From contig NZ_QTQP01000031.1 in NCBI RefSeq assembly GCF_003854275.1, positions 27,192-91,191 on the forward strand: a stretch of DNA of 64,000 bases. The letters are read 5' to 3'. The translations under genes and the position numbers were made by a program. This DNA is from Burkholderia sp. Bp8963 (lineage in GTDB: Bacteria; Pseudomonadota; Gammaproteobacteria; Burkholderiales; Burkholderiaceae). Below, piece after piece: positions 8,160-15,322 of the stretch (positions are counted from its first letter, which is position 1; each line of letters begins with the position of its first letter). Below the pieces are notes generated by a model. That model had not been told where the DNA came from, ran no database searches, and worked only from the letters and a program-made list of their open reading frames with translations.

Positions 8160-8699
8160 CTAGGGTGCCGTGGCCGGCTGGCGTTGTGAAAGGAGCCGGT
8201 TGACGCGGATAATGAAGCGCCAGTGCAGCGCCCAGAGGAGCAGCGCGACCAGGGTTGCCAGTTCGCCAAGCCAGTTGGGCACGAAGGCGACCAGTTGGGC
8301 CGCGCACCAGCCGTGCCCGGAGCGCATGCCGAAATTCTCCAGGCCTCGCAGGCGCGGGTTGTACCGGGCCTCCGCACGCAGGGAGTTCGAGACATTGGCG
8401 ACGATGAAGAAATCTTCGATGAAGTTGTAGGGGATGAGGAACATCAGCCACACCGAACCCGGTTCGGCGGTGCGGGACTGCGCCTGGAGCAGGCTCAGGC
8501 AGCGTTGCAGGCTCCGACAGTAAAGCGCCACCGCCAAGAGAAAGCCTGCGACCAGCAGTGACAGCAACGGCAAGCCTCGGGCTAGCAACTGCGCGAACAG
8601 GCCCTCGCGCAGTTCGGGATCGAGCAGCGGGTAGATCGCTCCGGCGCAGATCGCGCCGGTAGCCAGCAGCTTGAACAAGAGCAAGCGCATGTCGTTCAT
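8160..8699 (-). CDS. Uncharacterised polytopic membrane protein
   Basis: A 179-residue hydrophobic protein, taken from the ATG at 8697-8699 (MNDMRLLLFKLLATG). A second ATG at 8690 is also possible. Predicted membrane segments lie near residues 5-23, 38-60, 80-98 and 135-160. A conserved-looking hydrophilic loop (NSLRAEARYNPRLRG, then ENFGMRSGHGWCAAQ) sits between segments 3 and 4. I do not recognise the family with confidence. The layout vaguely recalls DUF4328-type proteins, where an IP..-W motif pair flanks a loop. It is convergent with the aminotransferase gene, and 178 bp separates the two stop codons. A GTTTGGC-CGA-GCCAAAC hairpin (8051-8067) lies in that gap. Confidence 0.6.
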   Translation of the reverse strand: MNDMRLLLFKLLATGAICAGAIYPLLDPELREGLFAQLLARGLPLLSLLVAGFLLAVALYCRSLQRCLSLLQAQSRTAEPGSVWLMFLIPYNFIEDFFIVANVSNSLRAEARYNPRLRGLENFGMRSGHGWCAAQLVAFVPNWLGELATLVALLLWALHWRFIIRVNRLLSQRQPATAP

Positions 8700-9362
8700 T
8701 CGTGACGCCGGGAAAGGGCATCCAGTATAGACGAGGCGGCATGGCTGGCGATGGGGCGGATTGTCGAGACCGCTTCCGGGCTGCCTCTGCTTTCGAATCG
8801 CGCAGCTGTGGTCTCGCGCGCAAGCTCGATGAATGGTTTCGGCCGGTTGCCTGTTCTTTGAGCAAGGCGATCGGACCCTTGTGCGGCAAGGAACGCGGCG
8901 GGTTTTCCACACGGTTGTCCAGTGAAATTGTGGATAGTGTGGCGGGCGGCGATTCCGGATATCGCCGAGCTCGCATGCCGCAGCACAAGCTCGGGAAAGC
9001 GAGGATAGGCGGTGAGTCCGACGATGGACATGCAGCGTCACTGCAGGACGACGCAACACGAATTCTGTCTTCATTCAAATCGATCGTCATCCGCCGACGA
9101 CCGATACGACAGCCTGATTGCAGTTCGATGGCAGACACGTTTCCGGCGTTCGCATCGCTCATGTGAGCGCCGGATGCAAGGCGTCAACTGTTAAACAAGG
9201 TGAGTCATTCGTCAGCATTTGCAACGAGCGTAACAGTCCTCAAGAATCGCGGATTTCCGGTGCGAGGCCCGCTACAGTGGCTCCACCTGCCGCACGGTGC
9301 GGCGAGGAACGCGACAGGCCGCCGATGCGGCCGGTACCAACAATGTCTTTGGGGAGAAAACC
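8700..9362. other. 660 bp intergenic region
   Basis: I find no gene with family signatures or convincing codon use on either strand. Two DnaA-box-like 9-mers in opposite orientation, TTTTCCACA (8903-8911) and TGTGGATAG (8929-8937), are probably chance. The last ~150 bp should contain the promoter of the exported protein at 9363; CTACAGT near 9280 is a possible -10 element. Confidence 0.5.
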
Positions 9363-9893
9363 ATGAACAAGATTCGTACGATGCTGCTCGGTGCCGCGCT
9401 GACGGCGTTTGCTACGTCGGCTGCTTTTGCGCAGACGGCCCAGACGGGTGCGCAGGGTTCGGCCGGTCTCAACGTCCAGACGCCGGTTCTCGGCGTCAGC
9501 ACGCAGGCAGGTGCCGGCGCGAACGCCGCGGGTACGGGCACGGGCGCAGGCAATCTCGTCGGCGGCGCGGTGAACGGCGTCGGCAAGGCGGTCGGTGGTG
9601 TCGGCGCAGCGGCCGGCAACGTGGTCGGCGGCGCGACGAACGCGGTGGGTTCGGCCGCGGAATCCGCGAAGGACACGACGAAGTCGGCCGTCCATTCGGC
9701 GAAGCAGCACGTGAAGCACGTCGCGGGCGCGGCGAAGAACCACGCGGAAGGCGCGATGTCGACGGCAGGCGATGTGGTCGGCGGCGCGAAGGCGAAGGCC
9801 GGCGAAGCGCTCGACGGCACCGCTGCGGCAGTTCAGGGCGGCGCGTCGGTCGGCGTGAAGGGCTCGGCTTCGGCTCAAAGCGGCGCGATGTAA
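9363..9893 (+). CDS. Exported Ala/Gly-rich low-complexity protein
   Basis: A 176-residue protein preceded by GGGGAGA. Residues 1-23 are a clear Sec signal peptide ending in AFA-Q. The mature part is very rich in Gly, Ala, Val, Thr and Lys. Up to about residue 90 it carries loosely repeated GGAVNGVGKAVGGVG-like units. From about 95 to 140 a lysine/histidine-rich stretch follows (SAKDTTKSAVHSAKQH), whose 11-residue periodicity suggests an amphipathic helix, as in LEA-like or apolipoprotein-like proteins. There are no cysteines in the mature protein. Function is unknown; a periplasmic or envelope stress role is only a guess. A strong hairpin at 9959-9994 ends the transcript. Confidence 0.75.
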   Translation: MNKIRTMLLGAALTAFATSAAFAQTAQTGAQGSAGLNVQTPVLGVSTQAGAGANAAGTGTGAGNLVGGAVNGVGKAVGGVGAAAGNVVGGATNAVGSAAESAKDTTKSAVHSAKQHVKHVAGAAKNHAEGAMSTAGDVVGGAKAKAGEALDGTAAAVQGGASVGVKGSASAQSGAM

Positions 9894-9958
9894 GCAGCGG
9901 CGATTTTGCCGGCGCGGCGTTCGACTCGATCGAGCCGCCGCGCAGGCACTTGCCGGAC

Positions 9959-9996
9959 GACGGCCCGGTTCGCTTCGATGCGAACCGGGCCGTCTT
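9959..9996. terminator. Strong 15 bp-stem hairpin between convergent genes
   Basis: A perfect stem pairs 9959-9973 with 9980-9994 (GACGGCCCGGTTCGC and its complement) around a 6 nt loop. It lies between the exported-protein gene (+) and the porin gene (-), both reading towards it. Only two Ts follow on the + strand, so it is a good hairpin with a weak U-tract and may serve both transcripts. Confidence 0.7.
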
Positions 9997-10020
9997 GCCT
10001 GTGAGGCCGGCAGAAGACGA

Positions 10021-11181
10021 TCAGAACCGGTGGCGCAGGCCCAGATTCACCATGGTCTGGGACTTCGTGCCGTTGTAACCGTACGAACCGATCGATGCCT
10101 GTGCCGGCGCCTTGCCGCCTTCGCCGTCGGCAGTGTCCCCGCTCGCGTGCTGATACGTGGCCGTCATGTAGACGTCGGTGCGCTTCGAGAGGTTATAGTC
10201 GGCGCCGAGCGACACCTGGTGGTAGTCCGCAGCGCTATCCCCGCCCGACTTCGTGTAGCTGTAGCCGACACCCACCAGCAGCGCCTGTGATGCCTGGTAG
10301 TTCAAAAAGCCTTGCGCGGTGTTGTAGTGCTCGTTCTTCGCAAACACCGAAGCGCCATCGCGGCGGTATTGCGCATTGCTGTAGCCGGCACCTACAGTGA
10401 ATGCGCCGAACACATACTGACCCGCGGCGCGCGCGATACCGATCGAATGCGCGGTCTGGTAGCCCGTGTTGATCGCGCCGTTGAACGTGCCGTCAGACGT
10501 GCTCGACCACGTCGTGCGGTCACCGGCCGTCGGGTTCGCGTTCGCTGCGTAGAAGTAGCCGCCTGCGAGGCTCAGCGGGCCGTTGTTGTACGCCACCGCC
10601 GCCGAATACGACTGCTTCGAGCCGGTGCTGCCCGCCACGCCGCCAAGCGAGTACATGGCGGCGAACTGCAGGCCGGCAAACACGGGCGATGTGTACTTGA
10701 CCGCGTTGTCGACGCGGAAGCTGTTGTCGTAGTTGTCGACATCACCGGCGGTCGCGAACGCACTGCCGAAGTAGTTGTCGGCGGTGATCGGCTGCACGAG
10801 GTCGATCAGCGGATCGTACTGACGCCCCAGCGTAACCGTACCGTACTGGTTGCTGGCGAGGCCGACGAAGGCTTGCCGCCCGAACATGCGGTTACCCTGG
10901 CCGAGGGCGCCGGTGCTCGGATTGAAGCCGTTCTCCAACTGGAAGATTGCTTGCAGGCCGCCGCCGAGATCCTCGGCGCCCTTGATGCCCCAGCGGCTGC
11001 CGGACAGGTTGCCCGCGCTGCTGTTGCCGAGTGCCCACAGGTTCTTCGCGCCGTCGGCGTGATTCACGTACGTGAGCGAGGTATCGATCGTGCCGTACAG
11101 CGTCACGCTCGTCTGGGCGTGCGCGATACCCGCCACCGCGAACGACGCGAGCGAGAGGATCGATAGAGTCGTGCGTTTCAT
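10021..11181 (-). CDS. General outer-membrane porin (Gram-negative trimeric porin family)
   Basis: A 386-residue porin. GGAG lies 5 nt before the ATG. The signal peptide is residues 1-22 (MKRTTLSILSLASFAVAGIA then HA-Q). The mature N-terminus SSVTLYG-type motif appears as QTSVTLYGTIDTSLTYVNHA. It has the L3-loop region RMFGRQAFVGLASNQYGTVT and LGRQYDP, and the C-terminus LGLRHRF ends in Phe, as required for Bam-dependent assembly. It matches the Burkholderia/Neisseria type of 16-strand trimeric porins (Gram_neg_porins). The role is passive diffusion of small hydrophilic solutes. The long AT-rich upstream region with repeated GGTGCRC motifs suggests regulated expression. The specific paralogue cannot be named. 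Confidence 0.92.
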   Translation of the reverse strand: MKRTTLSILSLASFAVAGIAHAQTSVTLYGTIDTSLTYVNHADGAKNLWALGNSSAGNLSGSRWGIKGAEDLGGGLQAIFQLENGFNPSTGALGQGNRMFGRQAFVGLASNQYGTVTLGRQYDPLIDLVQPITADNYFGSAFATAGDVDNYDNSFRVDNAVKYTSPVFAGLQFAAMYSLGGVAGSTGSKQSYSAAVAYNNGPLSLAGGYFYAANANPTAGDRTTWSSTSDGTFNGAINTGYQTAHSIGIARAAGQYVFGAFTVGAGYSNAQYRRDGASVFAKNEHYNTAQGFLNYQASQALLVGVGYSYTKSGGDSAADYHQVSLGADYNLSKRTDVYMTATYQHASGDTADGEGGKAPAQASIGSYGYNGTKSQTMVNLGLRHRF

Positions 11182-11307
11182 GTCATCTCCTTTTTTACAC
11201 AGTTGCATGTGGTTGCGCGAACTGAGGGAGATTACCTAGACACATTTCCATTGCAAAAAGCGGAAATCTGTTTTGTGTCGAAAAGGACACAGCCTTCCGC
11301 ACAAAAG

Positions 11308-11350
11308 GGTGCACGAGGATGGTGCGCATCGTCACGTGGATGGTGCACAT
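11308..11350. promoter_or_regulatory. Repeated GGTGC(A/G)C motifs upstream of the porin gene
   Basis: GGTGCAC (11308-11314), GGTGCGC (11321-11327) and GGTGCAC (11342-11348) lie in one 43 bp stretch. The last two are part of a 13 bp near-identical repeat, GGATGGTGCRCAT, at 11317-11329 and 11338-11350. They are spaced 21 bp apart, two helical turns. The position is 130-170 bp upstream of the porin start. A same-face binding site for a regulator is plausible. Confidence 0.35.
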
Positions 11351-11511
11351 TGTCTTTTTCAATATGACAATCCCCATTGAAAATAGACTAATTACGAGTT
11401 TTGAAGGATGGCACGAGAAAATCGTGAATACGCTCAGGCCTATTCCGCCACATTTCTTTGTCTTTTCTGCCACCCGTTGCGATTATTCCGATATCCAAAA
11501 ATAATTGTTGA

Positions 11512-11626
11512 TGGATTGAGTTTTGGAGATGGAGCGTGGAACTGTTATGGTTTGCGCGTGCGTCTCGCACATTATGTGTTGGCAGATGTACCCACGCTTG
11601 AGCGGCTTCGGCCGCTCTTTTTTCTT
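11512..11626 (+). ncRNA. Candidate small RNA with own promoter and Rho-independent terminator
   Basis: A sigma70-like promoter, TTGCGA (11477-11482), 17 nt, AATAAT (11500-11505), is followed about 115 nt later by a textbook terminator (11600-11626). No gene on the + strand could use this terminator, because the flanking genes both read leftward. The interval has no plausible coding sequence. It contains an internal hairpin, GTGCG-TCT-CGCAC (11558-11570). The predicted RNA is about 115 nt. It lies upstream of, and opposite to, the porin gene. The promoter, structure and terminator are seen; the existence of the RNA is inferred. Confidence 0.5.
11600..11626 (+). terminator. Rho-independent terminator
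   Basis: GAGCGGC (11600-11606), a TTCG tetraloop and GCCGCTC (11611-11617) are followed by TTTTTTCTTT. It is a strong + strand terminator with no protein gene upstream on that strand, which supports the small RNA call. Confidence 0.85.
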
Positions 11627-11750
11627 TGTTGTGCGGTCCTTTACCGGCGTCGTCAAATCCGTCCTGAACCCGTGAACGGTGCGCAGGCGACGATCAGGCC
11701 CATCACGGCCCTCACGCCGTCCAACGAGCGTGGTCTTGCTGACTCGCAGG

Positions 11751-12704
11751 CTAAAGCGGAAACCCTTGCGCGAAGCACTCGCGCAGATGGCTCACGAACA
11801 GGCCGACCGCGCGTGGCACATGCGTTGCGTAAGGCCTCAGCACATAGAGCTGCTCGGCAAACGTGCCGGTGATGCGCCAGTCCGGCAACAGCTGCACAAG
11901 CTTGCCGGCCTGCACCGCGGCTTGCGCGGTGAAGTCGGGCAGCAGCGCGATGCCGAGGCTGTCGAGCGCCGCGTCGCGTAGCGCTTCGCTGTTGTTCGCG
12001 GAAAACGGACCGTTCACCGGCAGCACGACGCGCTCCTGCGCCGCGCCGGATGGGGTCTTGCGCGCCGCCTTGCGCTCGAACGACCACGCCGCTGCGCCGG
12101 CCGAGCGCGGATAGGACAGGCAATCGTGGCCGGCGAGATCCTCCGGTCTGGCCGGCGTGCCGCGCCGGCGCAGGTACGCGCGCGTCGCGACGATCACCGA
12201 ACGCGTTTCGCACAGCTTCCACGCGACGCATGTGTCGGGCGCCTCCGCGCTGTGGCGGATCGCGAGATCGAAGCCCTCGGCCGCGAGCGACACGAGCCGG
12301 TCGGACACCTCGAGCTGCACGCGCACGGCCGGATGGGCCTTCAGGAACGCGGGCAGTTTCGGCACGAGCTGCTGCCGCGCGAACGCGACGGGTGCCGTGA
12401 CGCGCAGTTGCCCGCGCACGACGCCCGCGAGCTCGCGAACGTTCGCGAAGCTGGCCGCGATCTGCGCGTAATGGCTGCGCGTATCCTCGACGAGCTGCTG
12501 CCCGGCCTCCGTCAGCCGGACGCTGCGCGTCGTGCGCTGCACGAGGGAAATGCCGGCGGCGCGCTCCAGTTCCGCGATCCGCTGGCTCACGGCCGCCTTG
12601 CTGACGCCGAGCCGCGCGGCCGTCGCGGTGTAGCTGCCCTGTTCGGCGAGCATCGTGAGCCAGTGCAGATGCGTCCACAGGTTTTCGGCGTTCTGGATAT
12701 CCAT
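11751..12704 (-). CDS. LysR-family regulator divergent from mmsA
   Basis: A 317-residue LysR protein starting at the ATG at 12702-12704. The HTH spans about residues 10-68 (YTATAARLGVSKAAVSQRIA). The effector domain begins at RGQLRVTAPVAFARQQLVPK and includes the ISLVQRTTRSVRLTEAGQQL linker. It has the GFDLAIRHSAEAPDTCVAWK and LCETRSVIV type blocks common in the CrgA/AaeR-like subgroup. The intergenic DNA to mmsA (12705-12812) holds an ATTGTT-N10-AACAAT dyad. It probably controls the methylmalonate-semialdehyde dehydrogenase gene. No good Shine-Dalgarno is seen, and an upstream in-frame start (MLSLNSLFSN) is possible but would swallow the dyad. Confidence 0.9.
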   Translation of the reverse strand: MDIQNAENLWTHLHWLTMLAEQGSYTATAARLGVSKAAVSQRIAELERAAGISLVQRTTRSVRLTEAGQQLVEDTRSHYAQIAASFANVRELAGVVRGQLRVTAPVAFARQQLVPKLPAFLKAHPAVRVQLEVSDRLVSLAAEGFDLAIRHSAEAPDTCVAWKLCETRSVIVATRAYLRRRGTPARPEDLAGHDCLSYPRSAGAAAWSFERKAARKTPSGAAQERVVLPVNGPFSANNSEALRDAALDSLGIALLPDFTAQAAVQAGKLVQLLPDWRITGTFAEQLYVLRPYATHVPRAVGLFVSHLRECFAQGFPL

Positions 12705-12710
12705 AGACTG

Positions 12711-12732
12711 ATTGTTCACGTTTGAAAACAAT
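12711..12732. promoter_or_regulatory. Dyad in the LysR/mmsA divergent promoter
   Basis: ATTGTT (12711-12716) and AACAAT (12727-12732) form an inverted repeat with a 10 nt spacer, in the AT-rich gap between the LysR and mmsA genes. The architecture fits a LysR-type box, and the location right at the LysR start fits autoregulation. Confidence 0.45.
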
Positions 12733-12812
12733 GAATTCAACGATAGCATCTTTGCAGGCCGTCGCGCGCTGCCTACACTGCCTCCATCGCAAACCATCAA
12801 CAGGAGGACGAC

Positions 12813-14324
12813 ATGCAGGCTTACCAGGACAGCGCGAACGTCGGTCATTTCATTCACGGTGAACGCACGGACGGCACGGGTACGCGTACCCAGCCGATCT
12901 TCAATCCGGCGACGGGCGCAGCGACGCGCACGCTGCTGCTCGGCGAGGTGGCGGACGTCGACGCGGCCGTCGCGAGCGCGAAGGCGGCGTTCCCGGCCTG
13001 GAGCAACACGCCGCCGATTCGCCGCGCACGCGTGATGCTGCGCTTTCTCGAACTGATGAACCGGCATTGCAACGAGCTCGCTGCGATCATCACCGCGGAG
13101 CACGGCAAGGTTTTCTCCGATGCGCAGGGCGAGGTGGCACGCGGCATCGACGTGATCGAGTTCGCGTGCGGCATTCCGCAACTGCTGAAGGGCGACTATA
13201 CGGAGCAGGTGTCGACGGGCATGGACAACTGGACGACGCGTCAGCCGCTCGGCGTGGTCGCGGGCATCACGCCGTTCAATTTCCCGTGCATGGTGCCGTG
13301 CTGGATGTTCCCGGTCGCGATTGCCGCGGGCAATACGTTCGTGCTGAAGCCGAGCGAGCGCGATCCGTCGGCGGCGCTATTCATCGCGGATCTGCTGAAG
13401 CAGGCCGGCCTGCCCAATGGCGTGTTCAACGTCGTGCAGGGCGACAAGACCGTCGTGGATGTGCTGATCACCCATCGCGACGTGAAGGCGGTGAGCTTCG
13501 TCGGCTCGACGCCGATCGCGAGCTACATCTACGAGACGGGCGCGCGGCACGGCAAGCGCGTGCAGGCGCTCGGCGGCGCGAAGAACCATCTGGTCGTGAT
13601 GCCGGACGCGGACCTCGACCAGGCCGTGGACGCGTTGATCGGCGCCGCGTACGGATCGGCCGGCGAGCGCTGCATGGCGATCTCGGTTGCGGTGCTGGTC
13701 GGCGACGTCGCCGACCGGATCGTTCCGATCCTCGCCGAGCGTGCCCGCGCACTGCGCGTGAAGGACGGCATGGAAGCCGATGCGGAAATGGGGCCCGTCG
13801 TGACGCGCCAGGCGCTGGAGCGCATCGAAGGCTACATCGCGACCGGCGTGGAAGAGGGCGCGCAACTCGTGGTGGACGGCCGTGGCCTGAAGGTGCCGGG
13901 ACGCGAGGAAGGCTTCTTCACGGGCGGCACGCTGTTCGATCACGTCACGCCCGACATGCGCATCTATAAGGAAGAGATCTTCGGCCCGGTGCTCGCATGC
14001 GTGCGCGTGAAGGACTTCGCCGACGCGGTCGAGCTGATCAATGCGCATGAATTCGGCAACGGCGTTGCATGCTTCACGCGCGACGGCCACGTGGCGCGCG
14101 AATTCGGCCGCCTGATCGACGTGGGGATGGTCGGCATCAACGTGCCGATTCCGGTGCCGATGGCATGGCACGGCTTCGGCGGCTGGAAGCGCAGCCTGTT
14201 CGGCGACATGCACGCGTACGGCGAGGAAGGCGTGCGTTTCTATACGAAGCAGAAGTCGATCATGCAGCGCTGGCCCGAGAGCATCGAGAAGGGCGCCGAG
14301 TTCGCGATGCCGACGGCGAAGTGA
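12813..14324 (+). CDS. mmsA: CoA-acylating methylmalonate-semialdehyde dehydrogenase
   Basis: Oxidises (methyl)malonate semialdehyde to propionyl-CoA or acetyl-CoA with NAD+ and CoA, in valine, myo-inositol and beta-alanine breakdown. The product is 503 residues with AGGAGG before the ATG. It has the family-specific N-terminus (GHFIHGERTDGTGTRTQPIF), the NAD-binding PFNFPCMVPCWMFPVAIAAG block and the FVGSTPIASYIYETGARHGK segment. The catalytic cysteine is C287 in GSAGERCMAIS, and the end carries a PMAWHGFGGWKRSLFGD motif. The glutamate of ordinary aldehyde dehydrogenases is replaced by Asn (GGAKNHLVVMPDAD), as expected for CoA-dependent MMSDH. It is a single-gene unit opposite a LysR regulator and ends at a good terminator (14377-14401). 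No mmsB is adjacent. Confidence 0.95.
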   Translation: MQAYQDSANVGHFIHGERTDGTGTRTQPIFNPATGAATRTLLLGEVADVDAAVASAKAAFPAWSNTPPIRRARVMLRFLELMNRHCNELAAIITAEHGKVFSDAQGEVARGIDVIEFACGIPQLLKGDYTEQVSTGMDNWTTRQPLGVVAGITPFNFPCMVPCWMFPVAIAAGNTFVLKPSERDPSAALFIADLLKQAGLPNGVFNVVQGDKTVVDVLITHRDVKAVSFVGSTPIASYIYETGARHGKRVQALGGAKNHLVVMPDADLDQAVDALIGAAYGSAGERCMAISVAVLVGDVADRIVPILAERARALRVKDGMEADAEMGPVVTRQALERIEGYIATGVEEGAQLVVDGRGLKVPGREEGFFTGGTLFDHVTPDMRIYKEEIFGPVLACVRVKDFADAVELINAHEFGNGVACFTRDGHVAREFGRLIDVGMVGINVPIPVPMAWHGFGGWKRSLFGDMHAYGEEGVRFYTKQKSIMQRWPESIEKGAEFAMPTAK

Positions 14325-14376
14325 TGGAAAAGACGTGTTGCCGGGGACGGGGCACGGTTTTCATGTAACGGGATTG

Positions 14377-14401
14377 CCGCCGGTTCGCCGGCGGTTTTCT
14401 T
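14377..14401 (+). terminator. Rho-independent terminator after mmsA
   Basis: CCGCCGG (14377-14383), TTCG loop, CCGGCGG (14388-14394), then TTTTCTT. It lies 53 nt past the mmsA stop codon. Confidence 0.85.
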
Positions 14402-14521
14402 ATGGTTCTTCAACATCCCTTCGGGCTCTTGACTATTGACTACGGGCGCGAAAGGGGGGACCGTATCGGCTTCGCATTGGGTTCGCTGTTGTCTCGATCA
14501 GACTAACAATCCGAGGTAACC

Positions 14522-15322
14522 ATGTGGATCTTCCGTGTCGATGAGCCTCGTCTCGGGGTCATCCGTGTTCGAGAATGGCGCCGCCGCGCGCGCCACACGA
14601 TCGGCCTTCTCGTCCTGCTGCTGGGCTGCGCCGTCACCGGGCTGATCAGCCTCGACCAGTCCAAAACATCTGTCCCCAACAAAATGTTTACGGCCCTCTG
14701 GGATGGGGTCAACCTCGTCACGACAATCGGTGCCTTCAGCGAGTTCAATCAGCCTCAGAAGGTCTTCATGCTTGTGGCCATGGTCGCGACACTGCTGATC
14801 GGCGGATTCGCGGTGTCGAAGCTCACCGGCATGCTATCGGGCGACGACGTGATGGCTTATCGGGAGAACCGGCTCATGGAACGCAAGCTCGAACAACTCG
14901 TCAACCATGTCGTGGTGGTCGGATTCCATTCGCTCGGAGAACTGGTTGCGAACCGCCTGCAAGGTGCGGGAGAGACGGTGCTCGTCCTCGTGGGCGATCA
15001 GGAACAGGCCGACCGGGCCGCGGATAGCGGCCACATGGTCGTGCTCGGCTCGCCTGGCGCGTTCGACGACGTGCTCAAGCATGCGCGGCTGGACAGCGCC
15101 AAGGCCATGGTCGTGACGACACCCGACAGCAACAATAATCTGGCGATCACGCTGGTGGCCCATACGCTGAACGATTCGCTCGCGATTTCAGTACCCGGCG
15201 AAAACCCGTTGAGAAAAGGGCTCTTCACGAGCGCAGGCGCATCCAACGTGGTCATAGCCGATGACCTCATCGCCAATGCACTGATCAGCTCACTCACGAC
15301 AGCAGTGGAGGCAGCGAAATGA
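14522..15322 (+). CDS. Two-helix potassium-channel-like protein with TrkA-N NAD-binding domain
   Basis: A 266-residue protein with GAGGT before the ATG. It has two membrane helices (about 27-47 and 87-107) flanking a pore-loop-like segment, WDGVNLVTTIGAFSEFNQPQ. A cytoplasmic Rossmann RCK domain begins at about residue 124 (HVVVVGFHSLGELVANRL), including VTTPDSNNNL. The architecture matches bacterial ion channels of the Ion_trans_2/TrkA_N type. However, the selectivity filter reads TTIGAF at residues 67-72, not TVGYG or T-x-GFGD. Ion specificity is therefore uncertain, and the protein may be a regulatory or non-K+ channel. It overlaps the SulP gene by 4 nt (ATGA), so the two are translationally coupled. 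Confidence 0.8.
   Translation: MWIFRVDEPRLGVIRVREWRRRARHTIGLLVLLLGCAVTGLISLDQSKTSVPNKMFTALWDGVNLVTTIGAFSEFNQPQKVFMLVAMVATLLIGGFAVSKLTGMLSGDDVMAYRENRLMERKLEQLVNHVVVVGFHSLGELVANRLQGAGETVLVLVGDQEQADRAADSGHMVVLGSPGAFDDVLKHARLDSAKAMVVTTPDSNNNLAITLVAHTLNDSLAISVPGENPLRKGLFTSAGASNVVIADDLIANALISSLTTAVEAAK

Noticed and set aside
8903..8937. Two DnaA-box-like 9-mers in opposite orientation
   Set aside because: Each matches the consensus imperfectly, there are only two, no AT-rich unwinding region or replication gene is near, and chance occurrence is likely.
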